DNA of 64,000 nt from Nocardioides luteus (GTDB taxonomy: Bacteria > Actinomycetota > Actinomycetes > Propionibacteriales > Nocardioidaceae), in assembly GCF_014648595.1 (NCBI RefSeq), contig NZ_BMRK01000015.1, positions 759 through 64,758 on the forward strand. The letters run 5' to 3'. The notes under the pieces were generated by a model, which saw only the letters and a program-made list of their open reading frames with translations, did not search any database and had not been told where the DNA came from. Both the position numbers and the translations under genes were made by a program. Positions 8,945-15,964 of the stretch are shown in pieces. Each line of letters opens with the position of its first letter. Within the stretch, counting starts at the first letter, position 1.

Positions 8945-9907
8945 TCACAGTCCGGTCCCGGTGACGACCGAGTGCAGTACGTCGTCCCACTCGTCGAGGA
9001 ACCGGCCCAGGCCGTAGCGCCGCTTCGCGTGGCGGCGGCCGATGAGCCCCGCCTCCCCAGCGACGTCGGGATCCTTCATCAGGTGGCGTACGGCCGGCAC
9101 GATCTCGTCGCGACGGGTGGTCACGAAGCCGGCCTCCTGCGGGACGGCGAGCGGGATCTCGTTCATCGCCAGAGCGACGACCGGCATGCCGAGATGCATC
9201 GCCTCGATCAGGGACAGGCCCAGCGAGGTCCAGCGGTTGAGGTGGACGTAGACCCGGCGCCGCGGCAGGTGGTCGTGCAGGTCCTGCTGCGAGAGGCCTG
9301 GGAACGTACGCAGGCCGCGGTGTGCCGGGAGATGGTCGACCCGTCTGCCGAAGACGTCGGCGCCGACCCCCTCGGCCAGCGCCGGGATCAGGTCGGCGCC
9401 GACCGAGCGGCCGCGGCGTACCGGATCGTTGACGACCACGCCCGCACGCTCGATGTCTCCGGTGTAGCGGCGGCCCGGGTCGACGATGCCGGGCTCGACC
9501 ACCGTCGTCGGGGTGCCCGCGCAGTCCCAGAGCAGATCGTTGAAGCCGGTGAGATGCACGATCGGGATCCCACCGCCGGACATCGGGTGCCGGGTGTCGG
9601 GAACGGCACCGGCCGGCGCGTAGTGCTCCATGTAGACGGCAGGTATGTCCCGTCCCGGCCGTCGCCCACCAAGCCATCGCTCGGCCAGCTCGACCTCGTG
9701 CGGACGCTGGAGGACGACGACGTCGACGTCCTCGTCCGCGAGCTCCTCGACAGCCACGTCGCGCGCGGCCTCGGGCCACTCCCCCGTGCGGTCGCGGCCG
9801 AGACCGTCGGGACAACGGTCGGAGGTCACCGGGAGCAGATAGTCATGGCGGCCACGCACGAACGCCGCCGTCCAGGCGTCGTGCACGTGCCACATCAGGA
9901 TTCTCAT
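8945..9907 (-). CDS. Glycosyltransferase (GT4-like)
   Basis: Cytoplasmic retaining glycosyltransferase of GT-B fold, 320 aa. The N-terminus MRILMWHVHDAWTAAFVRGR and the C-terminal donor-site segment RWTSLGLSLIEAMHLGMPVV (E of the EX7E-type motif near residue 235) are characteristic of an actinobacterial family found next to a second GT4 enzyme in sugar-polymer loci. Full length for the family. The other member of the usual pair lies divergently at 10109-11107 but is internally shortened. Donor and acceptor sugars are unknown. Confidence 0.8.
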   Translation of the reverse strand: MRILMWHVHDAWTAAFVRGRHDYLLPVTSDRCPDGLGRDRTGEWPEAARDVAVEELADEDVDVVVLQRPHEVELAERWLGGRRPGRDIPAVYMEHYAPAGAVPDTRHPMSGGGIPIVHLTGFNDLLWDCAGTPTTVVEPGIVDPGRRYTGDIERAGVVVNDPVRRGRSVGADLIPALAEGVGADVFGRRVDHLPAHRGLRTFPGLSQQDLHDHLPRRRVYVHLNRWTSLGLSLIEAMHLGMPVVALAMNEIPLAVPQEAGFVTTRRDEIVPAVRHLMKDPDVAGEAGLIGRRHAKRRYGLGRFLDEWDDVLHSVVTGTGL

Positions 9908-10043
9908 GCCATCTCAGTGCCCGGGACCACCTTCGGTGATGCCTCAGGAATGAAGAAGTTCTGCTGCTGAGGGGATCGATCCCGCGCCTTGCGGGTACCA
10001 CTCCCAGATGTCAGATGTTCGTCCGATCCGGGAGGCAACGCAG

Positions 10044-10109
10044 ATGAAGGTTCTCGGCGTCACCGCCAGCACCCTCGTCCCCATCTCCCGCCGAGGACGA
10101 AGCCGCTGA
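10044..10109 (+). CDS. 21-aa leader or remnant ORF before glycosyltransferase
   Basis: A short frame MKVLGVTASTLVPISRRGRS plus one more Arg, with a strong Shine-Dalgarno (GGGAGG, 8 nt before ATG 10044). Its stop codon overlaps the glycosyltransferase start as TGATG, so translation is probably coupled. It looks like the surviving 5' end of a longer gene (MKVLGVTAS resembles glycosyltransferase N-termini) whose body was deleted; a dedicated leader peptide is the alternative. Confidence 0.4.
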   Translation: MKVLGVTASTLVPISRRGRSR

Positions 10110-11107
10110 TGCGCGTCGCAGTCGTCTCCGGACACGCGAACCCGCTCGGCGCCCTCGGCCGAGAGAAGGCCGACGGACACAACGTGCACGTCGCTGCCCT
10201 GGCCGCCGGTCTGGTCCGCGACGGCCACGACGTGACGGTCTACACCCGGCGCTATCACTACGAGACGTCCGAACGAGTACACCGCGACGGATTCGTGGTC
10301 GAGCACGTCCCGGACGGGCCGCCGGCCGAGGTGGCGAGCGCCGGACTCGTCTTCGTCGGCTGCACCGAGGACGCCCACGAGGACCACGACCTGAGGCTGC
10401 CCGAGGGGCGGGCCCGCGTGATCCCGTGCGGTGTCGACACCGATCTGTTCCGCCCGGGGCCCGGCCCGTTCACCGACCGCCTGCGCCTGCTGAGCATGGG
10501 ACGGATGGTGCCCGGCGAGGGGATGGAGAACGCGATCGAGGCGCTGGCTCATCTCGTGCACGAGGAGGGCCTCGACGCCGAGCTGGTCATCGCCGGTGGG
10601 CCCTCGCGCAGCCGGCTCGCTGTGGACACCGACGCGATCCGACTGCGTCAGCTGGCCATCCGCCATCACGTCGCCGGCCGCACGATCTTCCAGGGCAGCG
10701 TCGCCCCTGACGAGGTGCCGTGGCTCGTCCGCGGGAGCGACGTCGTGGTCGCGGTGCCGTGGTACGAGCCGTTCGCGACGGCCCCCGTCGAGGCGATGGC
10801 CTGTGGAAGGCCTGTGGTCGGGACGTCCGTCGGCGGGGTCGGAGAGACCGTGATTCCAGGGGTGACCGGCGACCTGGTGTCACCACGCCGGCCGGACGAG
10901 CTGGCTCAGACGCTCGCTTCCCTGCTGCGCGACCCCGTGCGGCGTCGCCGCTACGGCGACGCCGCACGTGACCATGCGGTCGCGCGCTACGACTGGCGTC
11001 GCGTGCTGTCCACCTCTGGCACGGCAGGCGACAGCACTCTGCTGCGCGCGCCGGAGCCCCGGCCCGAGCCCCGGCCCTGCCTGAGCAACCCTCGGCTGCG
11101 TCGCTGA
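10109..11107 (+). CDS. GT4 glycosyltransferase with internal deletion
   Basis: 332-aa protein starting MRVAVVSGHANPLGALG, where the usual family has a Gly-rich GGVDAGGQNVHV loop but this one has REKADGHNVHVAALAAGL. After HVPDGPP (about residue 65) it jumps to a segment (VFVGCTEDAHED then VIPCGVDTDLFRP) that in relatives lies roughly 100 residues further on, so most of the second half of the N-terminal acceptor domain is missing. The C-terminal donor domain is intact (VPWYEPFATAPVEAMACGRP). The last about 30 residues are Pro/Arg-rich and unlike the family, as if the 3' end were frameshifted. The product is probably inactive or altered. ATG 10109 is preferred over an upstream frame because of the overlap with the short ORF. 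Confidence 0.6.
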   Translation: MRVAVVSGHANPLGALGREKADGHNVHVAALAAGLVRDGHDVTVYTRRYHYETSERVHRDGFVVEHVPDGPPAEVASAGLVFVGCTEDAHEDHDLRLPEGRARVIPCGVDTDLFRPGPGPFTDRLRLLSMGRMVPGEGMENAIEALAHLVHEEGLDAELVIAGGPSRSRLAVDTDAIRLRQLAIRHHVAGRTIFQGSVAPDEVPWLVRGSDVVVAVPWYEPFATAPVEAMACGRPVVGTSVGGVGETVIPGVTGDLVSPRRPDELAQTLASLLRDPVRRRRYGDAARDHAVARYDWRRVLSTSGTAGDSTLLRAPEPRPEPRPCLSNPRLRR

Positions 11108-11204
11108 CCGCAGCGATCCGGGACGTATGGCCCGGCTGTGGCCCCTCTGGGGTGAGTCATCGCGCTCTCACCAGTCCAAGACCCACCGAATCTGGGCTAT
11201 TCCC

Positions 11205-11233
11205 ACCCTTATGGGTGATTTGTGCTACCCATA
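11205..11233. promoter_or_regulatory. Inverted repeats upstream of SigB/SigF-like gene
   Basis: TATGGGT (11210-11216) and ACCCATA (11227-11233) form a perfect dyad with a 10-nt gap; CACCC-TTAT-GGGTG overlaps it at 11205-11218. It lies 70-100 nt before the sigma factor start, a reasonable operator position. No regulator is known. Confidence 0.4.
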
Positions 11234-11302
11234 CCGGCACCCAGGGGGGTGAACTTTGGATCAAAGCCGTTGGGGCGGGCTCGATCCGGGCACTACCTAG
11301 GC

Positions 11303-12094
11303 ATGACGACGACGACATTCGACAAGGACCTGCCCCGAGCCGAGCGACAGCAACTCACCTCCGAGCTGCTGGAGTCCGCACACCTCGCCGAGGGCGACGA
11401 GCGCGACCGACTCCTCGAAGAGGTGATCCTGCTCAACGCAGCTGTCGCCCGCTCCATCGCCCACCGCTACACCGGTCGCGGCATCCCGCGGGCCGACCTG
11501 GAGCAGGTCGCGTACATGGCACTGGTCAGGGCTGCGAAGAGCTTCCACCCCGACCGTGCCGACGACTTCCTGACGTACGCGGTGCCCACCATCCGGGGCG
11601 AGGTCAAGCGCTGGTTCCGTGACCACGGCTGGACCGTGCGCCCGCCGCGCCCGATCCAGGAGCTGCAGAGCACGCTGCTCAAGATCGGCTCCGAGCGCGG
11701 CAACCTGCCGACCTCTGAGCTGGCCGAGATCGTTGCGATGCCGGAGAAGAAGGTGCGCGAGGCGCTCGACGCCCGCGGCTGCTTCACCCCCTCCTCGCTG
11801 GACGCCCCGCTGCGTGCGGTGGACGGCCAGTCCTCCGAGGCCACCATCGGCGACATGCTGCCCGGCATCGACGGTGGTCTGAGCGACTGCGAGACCCGCC
11901 TCGCTCTCGAGCAGGCGATCAGCTCGCTCTCCCCGCGCGACCAGCTCGTGGTCCGGCTTCGGTTCATCGAGGACCGCAGCCAGGCCGAGATCGGCGAGAC
12001 CATCGGCGTCACCCAGACCCAGGTCTCCCGCATCCTGACCCGTATCGTCGACGAGCTCCGCGCGCAGCTGGAGGACGTCGAGCTCGCTGCATGA
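11303..12094 (+). CDS. SigB/SigF/SigG-family RNA polymerase sigma factor
   Basis: Alternative sigma factor of 263 aa, start ATG 11303 (MTTTTFDKDLPRAERQQ). Regions in order: region 2 with HRYTGRGIPRADLEQVAYMA and DFLTYAVPTIRGEVKRWFRD (about residues 55-110), region 3 (PIQELQSTLLKI to about 185) and region 4 HTH (DRSQAEIGETIGVTQTQVSR, about 230-250). This class directs general-stress and osmotic responses and is normally held by an anti-sigma factor; none is encoded next to it here. Two small membrane-associated genes follow and are probably in its transcript. Another, shorter member lies at 13520-14020. Confidence 0.9.
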   Translation: MTTTTFDKDLPRAERQQLTSELLESAHLAEGDERDRLLEEVILLNAAVARSIAHRYTGRGIPRADLEQVAYMALVRAAKSFHPDRADDFLTYAVPTIRGEVKRWFRDHGWTVRPPRPIQELQSTLLKIGSERGNLPTSELAEIVAMPEKKVREALDARGCFTPSSLDAPLRAVDGQSSEATIGDMLPGIDGGLSDCETRLALEQAISSLSPRDQLVVRLRFIEDRSQAEIGETIGVTQTQVSRILTRIVDELRAQLEDVELAA

Positions 12095-12148
12095 CCCGCT
12101 TCCAGGCGGGTACGGGATCCAGAAGCCATCACACGAAGGAGATCTGTC

Positions 12149-12388
12149 ATGACGTTCTCAACGATCACCGGTGAGCGCGACACCACTGCTCAGCGCTCGC
12201 TGTGGAACGGCGCGACTCCGAAGACCAGATGGCAGGAGTCGTCGTGGGGCAAGCGCATCGCCGCGATCGCCGGCGTCCTCGTCCCCGTCGCGATCACCGT
12301 CATCACCACGGTGATCCGTAAGAAGAGCACCGACACGCTGATGCGGAAGGTGACGAAGAAGTTGAAGAAGGCAGGTGTGAAGAAGTGA
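12149..12388 (+). CDS. Small basic membrane-associated protein
   Basis: 79 aa: a polar N-terminus (MTFSTITGERDTTAQRSLWN), one hydrophobic helix (IAAIAGVLVPVAITVITTVI, about residues 37-56) and a Lys-rich tail (RKVTKKLKKAGVKK). Shine-Dalgarno GAAGGAGATC precedes ATG 12149. It starts 54 nt after the sigma factor and overlaps the next gene by 4 nt. Function is not recognised; the operon suggests a stress-envelope role. Confidence 0.65.
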   Translation: MTFSTITGERDTTAQRSLWNGATPKTRWQESSWGKRIAAIAGVLVPVAITVITTVIRKKSTDTLMRKVTKKLKKAGVKK

Positions 12389-12639
12389 GGACCAAACGGA
12401 ACCTGCTCCTTCTCGCCGTGGGCGGGGTGGCCGGCTACGTCGTCGGCCGCCACCCCGAAGGGGTCTCCGACACGGTGCGCAGCACCGCAGACCTCGCACG
12501 CGCACGAGCCCGCAAGGTGTCCAGCTCCACCCTCGGCCGCTCCGGCGACCACCGTGGATCTGGCACGCCGGCTCCGGAGAGCGCCGACAGCGTCGTCGAG
12601 CGCACCTCCACCGCGTACGTAGCCCGCCCCCGTCCTTGA
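12385..12639 (+). CDS. Small protein with N-terminal membrane segment
   Basis: 84 aa starting at GTG 12385, which overlaps the stop of the preceding gene (GTGA), implying translational coupling. The N-terminus has a hydrophobic segment (LLLLAVGGVAGYVVGRHPEG) followed by an Arg/Ser-rich disordered tail. No family is recognised. It is the last gene of the sigma factor operon; a strong hairpin follows. Confidence 0.6.
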   Translation: MRTKRNLLLLAVGGVAGYVVGRHPEGVSDTVRSTADLARARARKVSSSTLGRSGDHRGSGTPAPESADSVVERTSTAYVARPRP

Positions 12640-12664
12640 CGGACGGGGCGCCGATCGTCGCACG

Positions 12665-12704
12665 CCGCCGCTGGCCCGCAAGGGCCGGCGGCGGTTCTGC
12701 TTTT
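12665..12704 (+). terminator. Rho-independent terminator of the sigma factor operon
   Basis: 13 base pairs including one G-U: CCGCCGCTGGCCC (12665-12677), loop GCAA, GGGCCGGCGGCGG (12682-12694), followed by TTCTGCTTTT. Confidence 0.75.
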
Positions 12705-12940
12705 CCCGACCCGGCGCATCTGCCCCGCCGTACGTCGCCGACCCGGCGCATCTGCCTCACCCCCAGACGCCCAGTCGGCGCAACTGCCCCACTCTCACAC
12801 GCCGACTCGGCGTCTCTCGTTGAGGCAGATGCGCCGACTCGGCGGTTCGGAGCGGGGCAGACGCGCCGACTCGACGCCCCACAGCGAGGCAGACGCGCCG
12901 ACTCGGCGCTCGACAGTGGGACAGATGCGCCGACTCGGCG
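12705..12940. repeat. Two-way intergenic repeat array (eight units)
   Basis: Eight related units fill the gap before the next gene. Three face one way with core GGCGCATCTGCC (12705-12724, 12736-12756, 12771-12788), one central unit is a bare palindrome (about 12800-12813), and four face the other way with core GGCAGATGCGCC (12822-12844, 12853-12876, 12886-12908, 12918-12940). Most contain the palindrome CGCCGACTCGGCG. The two halves are complementary, so a transcript would fold into a long hairpin. Spacing is about 30-33 nt on the right side. No cas genes are present and units carry no conserved-length unique spacers. Beyond it, 12941-13016 holds nothing recognisable. Confidence 0.8.
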
Positions 12941-13016
12941 GGGAGGTTGTACAGATACATAGAGAAAACCGCCGACCGGATCGGGTCGGCGGCCTGCACC
13001 AGTCGGTTCGGGGGTC

Positions 13017-13346
13017 TTAGCGGCCGACGGCCTTCTCGAGCTCCGCCTTGCTCATCTTCGAGCGCCCCTCGATGTTCTTGTTCTTGGCCTCTTCGTAGAG
13101 CTGGGCCTTCGTTCGCCCCCTCGGGCCGTTGCGGTTGCTGCGTAAGCCGCCGCGTCGACCCGAGGAGATGTCTTGGGTGGAGGTCTTGCTCTTCTGCTTG
13201 GACTCGCCGCCGCGGGCACGTTCCTTGTTCACCGTGCGGGCGGCGATCTCCTCCGCGTCGTCCTCGTTCCTGCCGCGGTCTTCGAGGCCTTCCTTGATGT
13301 GCTCGTACTGGCGCTCTCTCTTCTTGCTCCAGGCACGCTGCGGCAT
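13017..13346 (-). CDS. Rho N-terminal-like/SAP domain stress protein
   Basis: Highly charged 109-aa protein. The N-terminal half (WSKKRERQYEHIKEGLEDRG) is helical; the middle is Lys/Ser/Arg-rich; the C-terminus TKAQLYEEAKNKNIEGRSKM followed by SKAELEKAVGR is a Rho N-terminal-like helix-extension-helix that usually binds nucleic acid. Homologues are widely annotated as plasmid stabilisation protein without experimental basis. Shine-Dalgarno GAGGAGG precedes ATG 13346 and includes the stop of the upstream 43-aa ORF, so the two are probably translationally coupled. Confidence 0.75.
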   Translation of the reverse strand: MPQRAWSKKRERQYEHIKEGLEDRGRNEDDAEEIAARTVNKERARGGESKQKSKTSTQDISSGRRGGLRSNRNGPRGRTKAQLYEEAKNKNIEGRSKMSKAELEKAVGR

Positions 13347-13358
13347 GTCGGCTCCTCC

Positions 13359-13490
13359 TCAGTGCTGGTGGAAGCGATCGTCGTTGTCGGCGACGTCCTT
13401 GTTCCGGCGCGCGTCGACCAGCCAGGCGGTCGCCGCCCCCAGGACGACGATCGCACCGACCACGATGAAGATGATGACTGGTGTGCTCAT
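13359..13490 (-). CDS. 43-aa single-pass membrane protein
   Basis: Small gene. The product MSTPVIIFIVVGAIVVLGAA continues TAWLVDARRN and ends in a charged tail RFHQH. One membrane helix at residues 4-26. Its TGA stop overlaps the Shine-Dalgarno of the downstream Rho_N-like gene. The start ATG 13490 is preceded by GAAAGACC. No family function is known. Confidence 0.6.
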   Translation of the reverse strand: MSTPVIIFIVVGAIVVLGAATAWLVDARRNKDVADNDDRFHQH

Positions 13491-13519
13491 GGTCTTTCGG
13501 TACCCATCCGCGGCGCCGC

Positions 13520-14020
13520 CTACGCGGCGACCGCCTCGCGCATCGACCGCAGGATGCGGGCCAGCGCTCGAGAGACCTGTGCCTGGGTGGCGCCGATCCG
13601 CGCGCCGATCTCGGCCTGGCTCAGCCCTTCCACGTAGCGGAGCTGCACGATCTCCCGGTCGGAGACGCTCAGCCGGCCCATCGCGTGGTCGACGATGATC
13701 CGCGCCTCGGCGCGGTCGAAGCCGGGGTCCGGCTCGCCGATCTCGGTGGCGGACTCGGTGCCGTCGTCGTCGAGACGCTCCGGACGTACGCTGCGGGAGA
13801 GCTCCCGGAAACAGCGCTTCACCTCGCCCTTGGCCATCGGCACGGCGTAGCTGAGGAACTCACCGCGCTCCGGGTTGTAGCGCACGGCGGCCTTCACGAG
13901 GCCCATCCTCGCGGCTTGACGCAGATCATCGACCTCGATTCCGCGGCCGGCGTAGCGGGCTGCCAGCGAGCGTGCCACCGGAAGGTGACGGACCACCAGG
14001 TCCTCGTAGGTCGTGTTCAT
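13520..14020 (-). CDS. Short SigB/SigF-like sigma factor lacking region 3
   Basis: 166 aa, about 100 residues shorter than normal SigB/SigF factors. Region 2 is clear (YAGRGIEVDDLRQAARMGLV and LSYAVPMAKGEVKRCFRELS, residues 22-75). After a short acidic linker (DDDGTESATEIGEPDPG) the protein goes straight to region 4 (SQAEIGARIGATQAQVSRAL, about residues 135-155). Region 3 is absent, giving an ECF-like two-domain layout from a group 3 ancestor. Two CCCTAGGG-type palindromes lie upstream. It may be a reduced sigma factor or a competitor of the full-length one at 11.3 kb. Confidence 0.8.
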   Translation of the reverse strand: MNTTYEDLVVRHLPVARSLAARYAGRGIEVDDLRQAARMGLVKAAVRYNPERGEFLSYAVPMAKGEVKRCFRELSRSVRPERLDDDGTESATEIGEPDPGFDRAEARIIVDHAMGRLSVSDREIVQLRYVEGLSQAEIGARIGATQAQVSRALARILRSMREAVAA

Positions 14021-14108
14021 GGCTCAAGTCTTCGCCATGAACGGCCTGTTTGTGCCGCTCAGAGTGGTAAATGGTCCCTAGGGGTGAGCGGAGCCCCACA
14101 GCGAACCC

Positions 14109-14120
14109 ACCCCTAGGGGT
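14109..14120. promoter_or_regulatory. CCCTAGGG palindrome upstream of short sigma factor
   Basis: A perfect 12-bp palindrome ACCCCTAGGGGT, with a second near-copy TCCCTAGGGGTGAG at about 14076-14089. On the minus strand GTTT just before it and GGGTT after it resemble a SigF-type promoter, but the spacing is shorter than the usual 15-17 nt. Confidence 0.35.
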
Positions 14121-14210
14121 TAAACCGCGGCCTCGATATCAGGTACCGAGACCGCGGCATCGACTGATTTCTATCGTGGTGTCTCTCCCCCGCGCCGGGG
14201 CAGAGAACAG

Positions 14211-14885
14211 TCACCCCGACTGACCCGCCGATGAGGTTCCGGTATCCATTCCGGGGGCCAGGGATGCGCCGGAGCTCAAAGTCTTTGCGTCGGGCGGGGC
14301 GAAACCGTGGGTGATCGCCCAGCTCACCGCCTGGCTGCGGGTGGTGGCGCCGATCTTGCGGTAGGCCTGCCGGATGTGGCTCTTGAGCGTGTTGACGCTG
14401 AGCACCATCTTGGCGGCGATCTCCTGGTTGGAGAGCCCCTGGGAGATCAGCGCGAGCACCTCGACCTCGCGGGTGGTGAGCCCGGCGACCGTGCCGAGCC
14501 GGTCACGGTTCTCGCCGACGGGCTCGCCGGCGGCGGTGAGCTCGATGGTGCGGACGAGCTCACCCGCCTGGACGCTCATCGAGACCCAGGCGTTGGCGCC
14601 CAGCGAGTATGCCTTGGCGCGCAGGTCGGGACGCATGTCACGGCTGAAGATCAGCACCTTGGCGTCGGTGTGCTGCATGACGTGCTGAAGGTCGGCGCCG
14701 TCGCGCAGGTGGAGACCGAGCGTGTCGTAGAGGATCACGTCGACCCCGACGGCCTTGCTGCGGATCGACGGGAGGGCGGTCACGACCAGCCGGTCCGGGT
14801 AGTCGGCAAGCATCGTCGTCAGACCACGCTGGACAACCTCCTGTGGACTGACAACTGCTACACGCACTACTCCCCGCCGCATCAC
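14211..14885 (-). CDS. LuxR-type response regulator with atypical receiver
   Basis: 224 aa. The C-terminal HTH is a normal NarL/FixJ domain: LTTREVEVLALISQGLSNQE, then MVLSVNTLKSHIRQAYRKIG (about residues 133-185). The receiver domain keeps an Asp at the phospho-acceptor place (DVILYDTLG) but lacks the paired N-terminal acids (VAVVSPQEVV instead of DD) and the Lys near the end (SLGANAWVSMSV), so normal phosphorylation is unlikely. No histidine kinase is adjacent. Divergent from the hemerythrin gene. Family membership is firm; mode of activation is unknown. Confidence 0.85.
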   Translation of the reverse strand: MMRRGVVRVAVVSPQEVVQRGLTTMLADYPDRLVVTALPSIRSKAVGVDVILYDTLGLHLRDGADLQHVMQHTDAKVLIFSRDMRPDLRAKAYSLGANAWVSMSVQAGELVRTIELTAAGEPVGENRDRLGTVAGLTTREVEVLALISQGLSNQEIAAKMVLSVNTLKSHIRQAYRKIGATTRSQAVSWAITHGFAPPDAKTLSSGASLAPGMDTGTSSAGQSG

Positions 14886-14992
14886 CCTTGAACCTTCTCA
14901 GATCGGTGGGCGTTTTGACAGTTGTATAGGCACAACACGCGATGGGTACAGGGGCTTTTCGTCCGCACATGCCCCTGAGACAGGAGCGTTTC

Positions 14993-15568
14993 ATGTCCCA
15001 CGCAACCGAGGTCTTGAAGAAGGCCTCCGAGCTTCCAGAGGGCGACGTGGTCCGCATCCTGCTGCAGCAGCACGCCGGAATCAGGCAGCTCTGCGCCACC
15101 GTGGGTCATTCCGAGGGTGCTGCCAAGAGGCAGGCCTTCGATGATCTGCGCGTGCTTCTCGCCGTGCACGAGACCGCGGAGGAGCTGGTGGTCCACCCGG
15201 TCGCCGCCGTGCACTGTGGGGAAGGTCTCACCAAGGCGCTCAACGCGGACGAGAAGGAAGCCACCGAGATGCTCGCCCGGCTCGAGGAGCTCGGGATCGA
15301 GAACCCCGAGTTCGACGAGCTCTTCGAGATCTTCCGGATCGCGGTCGAGCAGCATGCCGAGGAGGAGGAGCGGGTCGAGCTCGCGACCCTCCTCGAGGTG
15401 CTCGACGACACCGAGCGACACACCATGGGCAAGCGGCTCTCGGCCGCCGAGCTCGTCGCTCCCACCCACCCGCACCCCGGCGCCGCCGGATCAGTGCCCA
15501 AGCAGCTCGCCACCATGCCGTTCCACTCCATCGTGGACCGTGTCAGGGACGCGATGAGTCGTTCCTGA
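14993..15568 (+). CDS. Hemerythrin HHE-domain protein
   Basis: 191-aa four-helix-bundle protein, start ATG 14993 (MSHATEVLKKASEL) with AGGAG 8 nt upstream. Metal ligands are visible as RILLQQHAGIRQL (first His), LLAVHETAEELVVHPVA (His-x3-Glu plus His) and AVEQHAEEEERVEL (His-x3-Glu). This binds a di-iron centre and senses or stores O2 or handles reactive species. Position between an atypical response regulator and SigB/SigF-type genes suggests stress control. Confidence 0.85.
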   Translation: MSHATEVLKKASELPEGDVVRILLQQHAGIRQLCATVGHSEGAAKRQAFDDLRVLLAVHETAEELVVHPVAAVHCGEGLTKALNADEKEATEMLARLEELGIENPEFDELFEIFRIAVEQHAEEEERVELATLLEVLDDTERHTMGKRLSAAELVAPTHPHPGAAGSVPKQLATMPFHSIVDRVRDAMSRS

Positions 15569-15631
15569 GTGGCAGAGTGAAAGCTGTATCGACAACTCGA
15601 GCACCCCGGTGCTCAGGACAGGAGCCGAACG

Positions 15632-15961
15632 ATGGTTGACAACAAGCCGCAGGACGACCAGACCGGCGCGGACGACAAGGGCACCGAGGGCAACAGCGAG
15701 GGCACCATCACCGCCCCCACCCCGGACTACGCCCAGGAGGGGTCGGACGCCGACCAGTCCGACTTCGGTCCGTCCAACCCCGACCAGCACAGCTCCGGCG
15801 AGGAGGGCTCGCAGCAGCCCAGCGCCGCCGAGCGGGGCTCGGGCCAGTCGGGCTCCGACTCGTCCGACTACGACGAGCAGGACGAGGCCGCGGCCGAGAC
15901 CTTCCCGGCCAGCGACCCCGGCGCGAGCTGGGCAGGCCCGCAGGACCCGCGCGACCGCTGA
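15632..15961 (+). CDS. Acidic disordered protein with FPASDP motif
   Basis: 109 aa, rich in Asp, Glu, Ser, Gly and Gln; no hydrophobic core or membrane segment. The end EAAAETFPASDPGASWAG carries a short FPASDP motif that recurs at the tails of many small bacterial stress proteins. Shine-Dalgarno ACAGGAG precedes ATG 15632. Likely an osmotic/desiccation-type hydrophilic protein; function unknown. Confidence 0.65.
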   Translation: MVDNKPQDDQTGADDKGTEGNSEGTITAPTPDYAQEGSDADQSDFGPSNPDQHSSGEEGSQQPSAAERGSGQSGSDSSDYDEQDEAAAETFPASDPGASWAGPQDPRDR

Positions 15962-15964
15962 CCC

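Noticed and set aside
12705-12940. Could be a CRISPR array
   Set aside because: Units face both directions, spacers are short and repeat-derived, and no cas genes are in the window.
12636-12962. Possible Thr/Arg-rich protein across the repeat array
   Set aside because: The frame is made of the repeated units and has no start signal; the repeats explain it.
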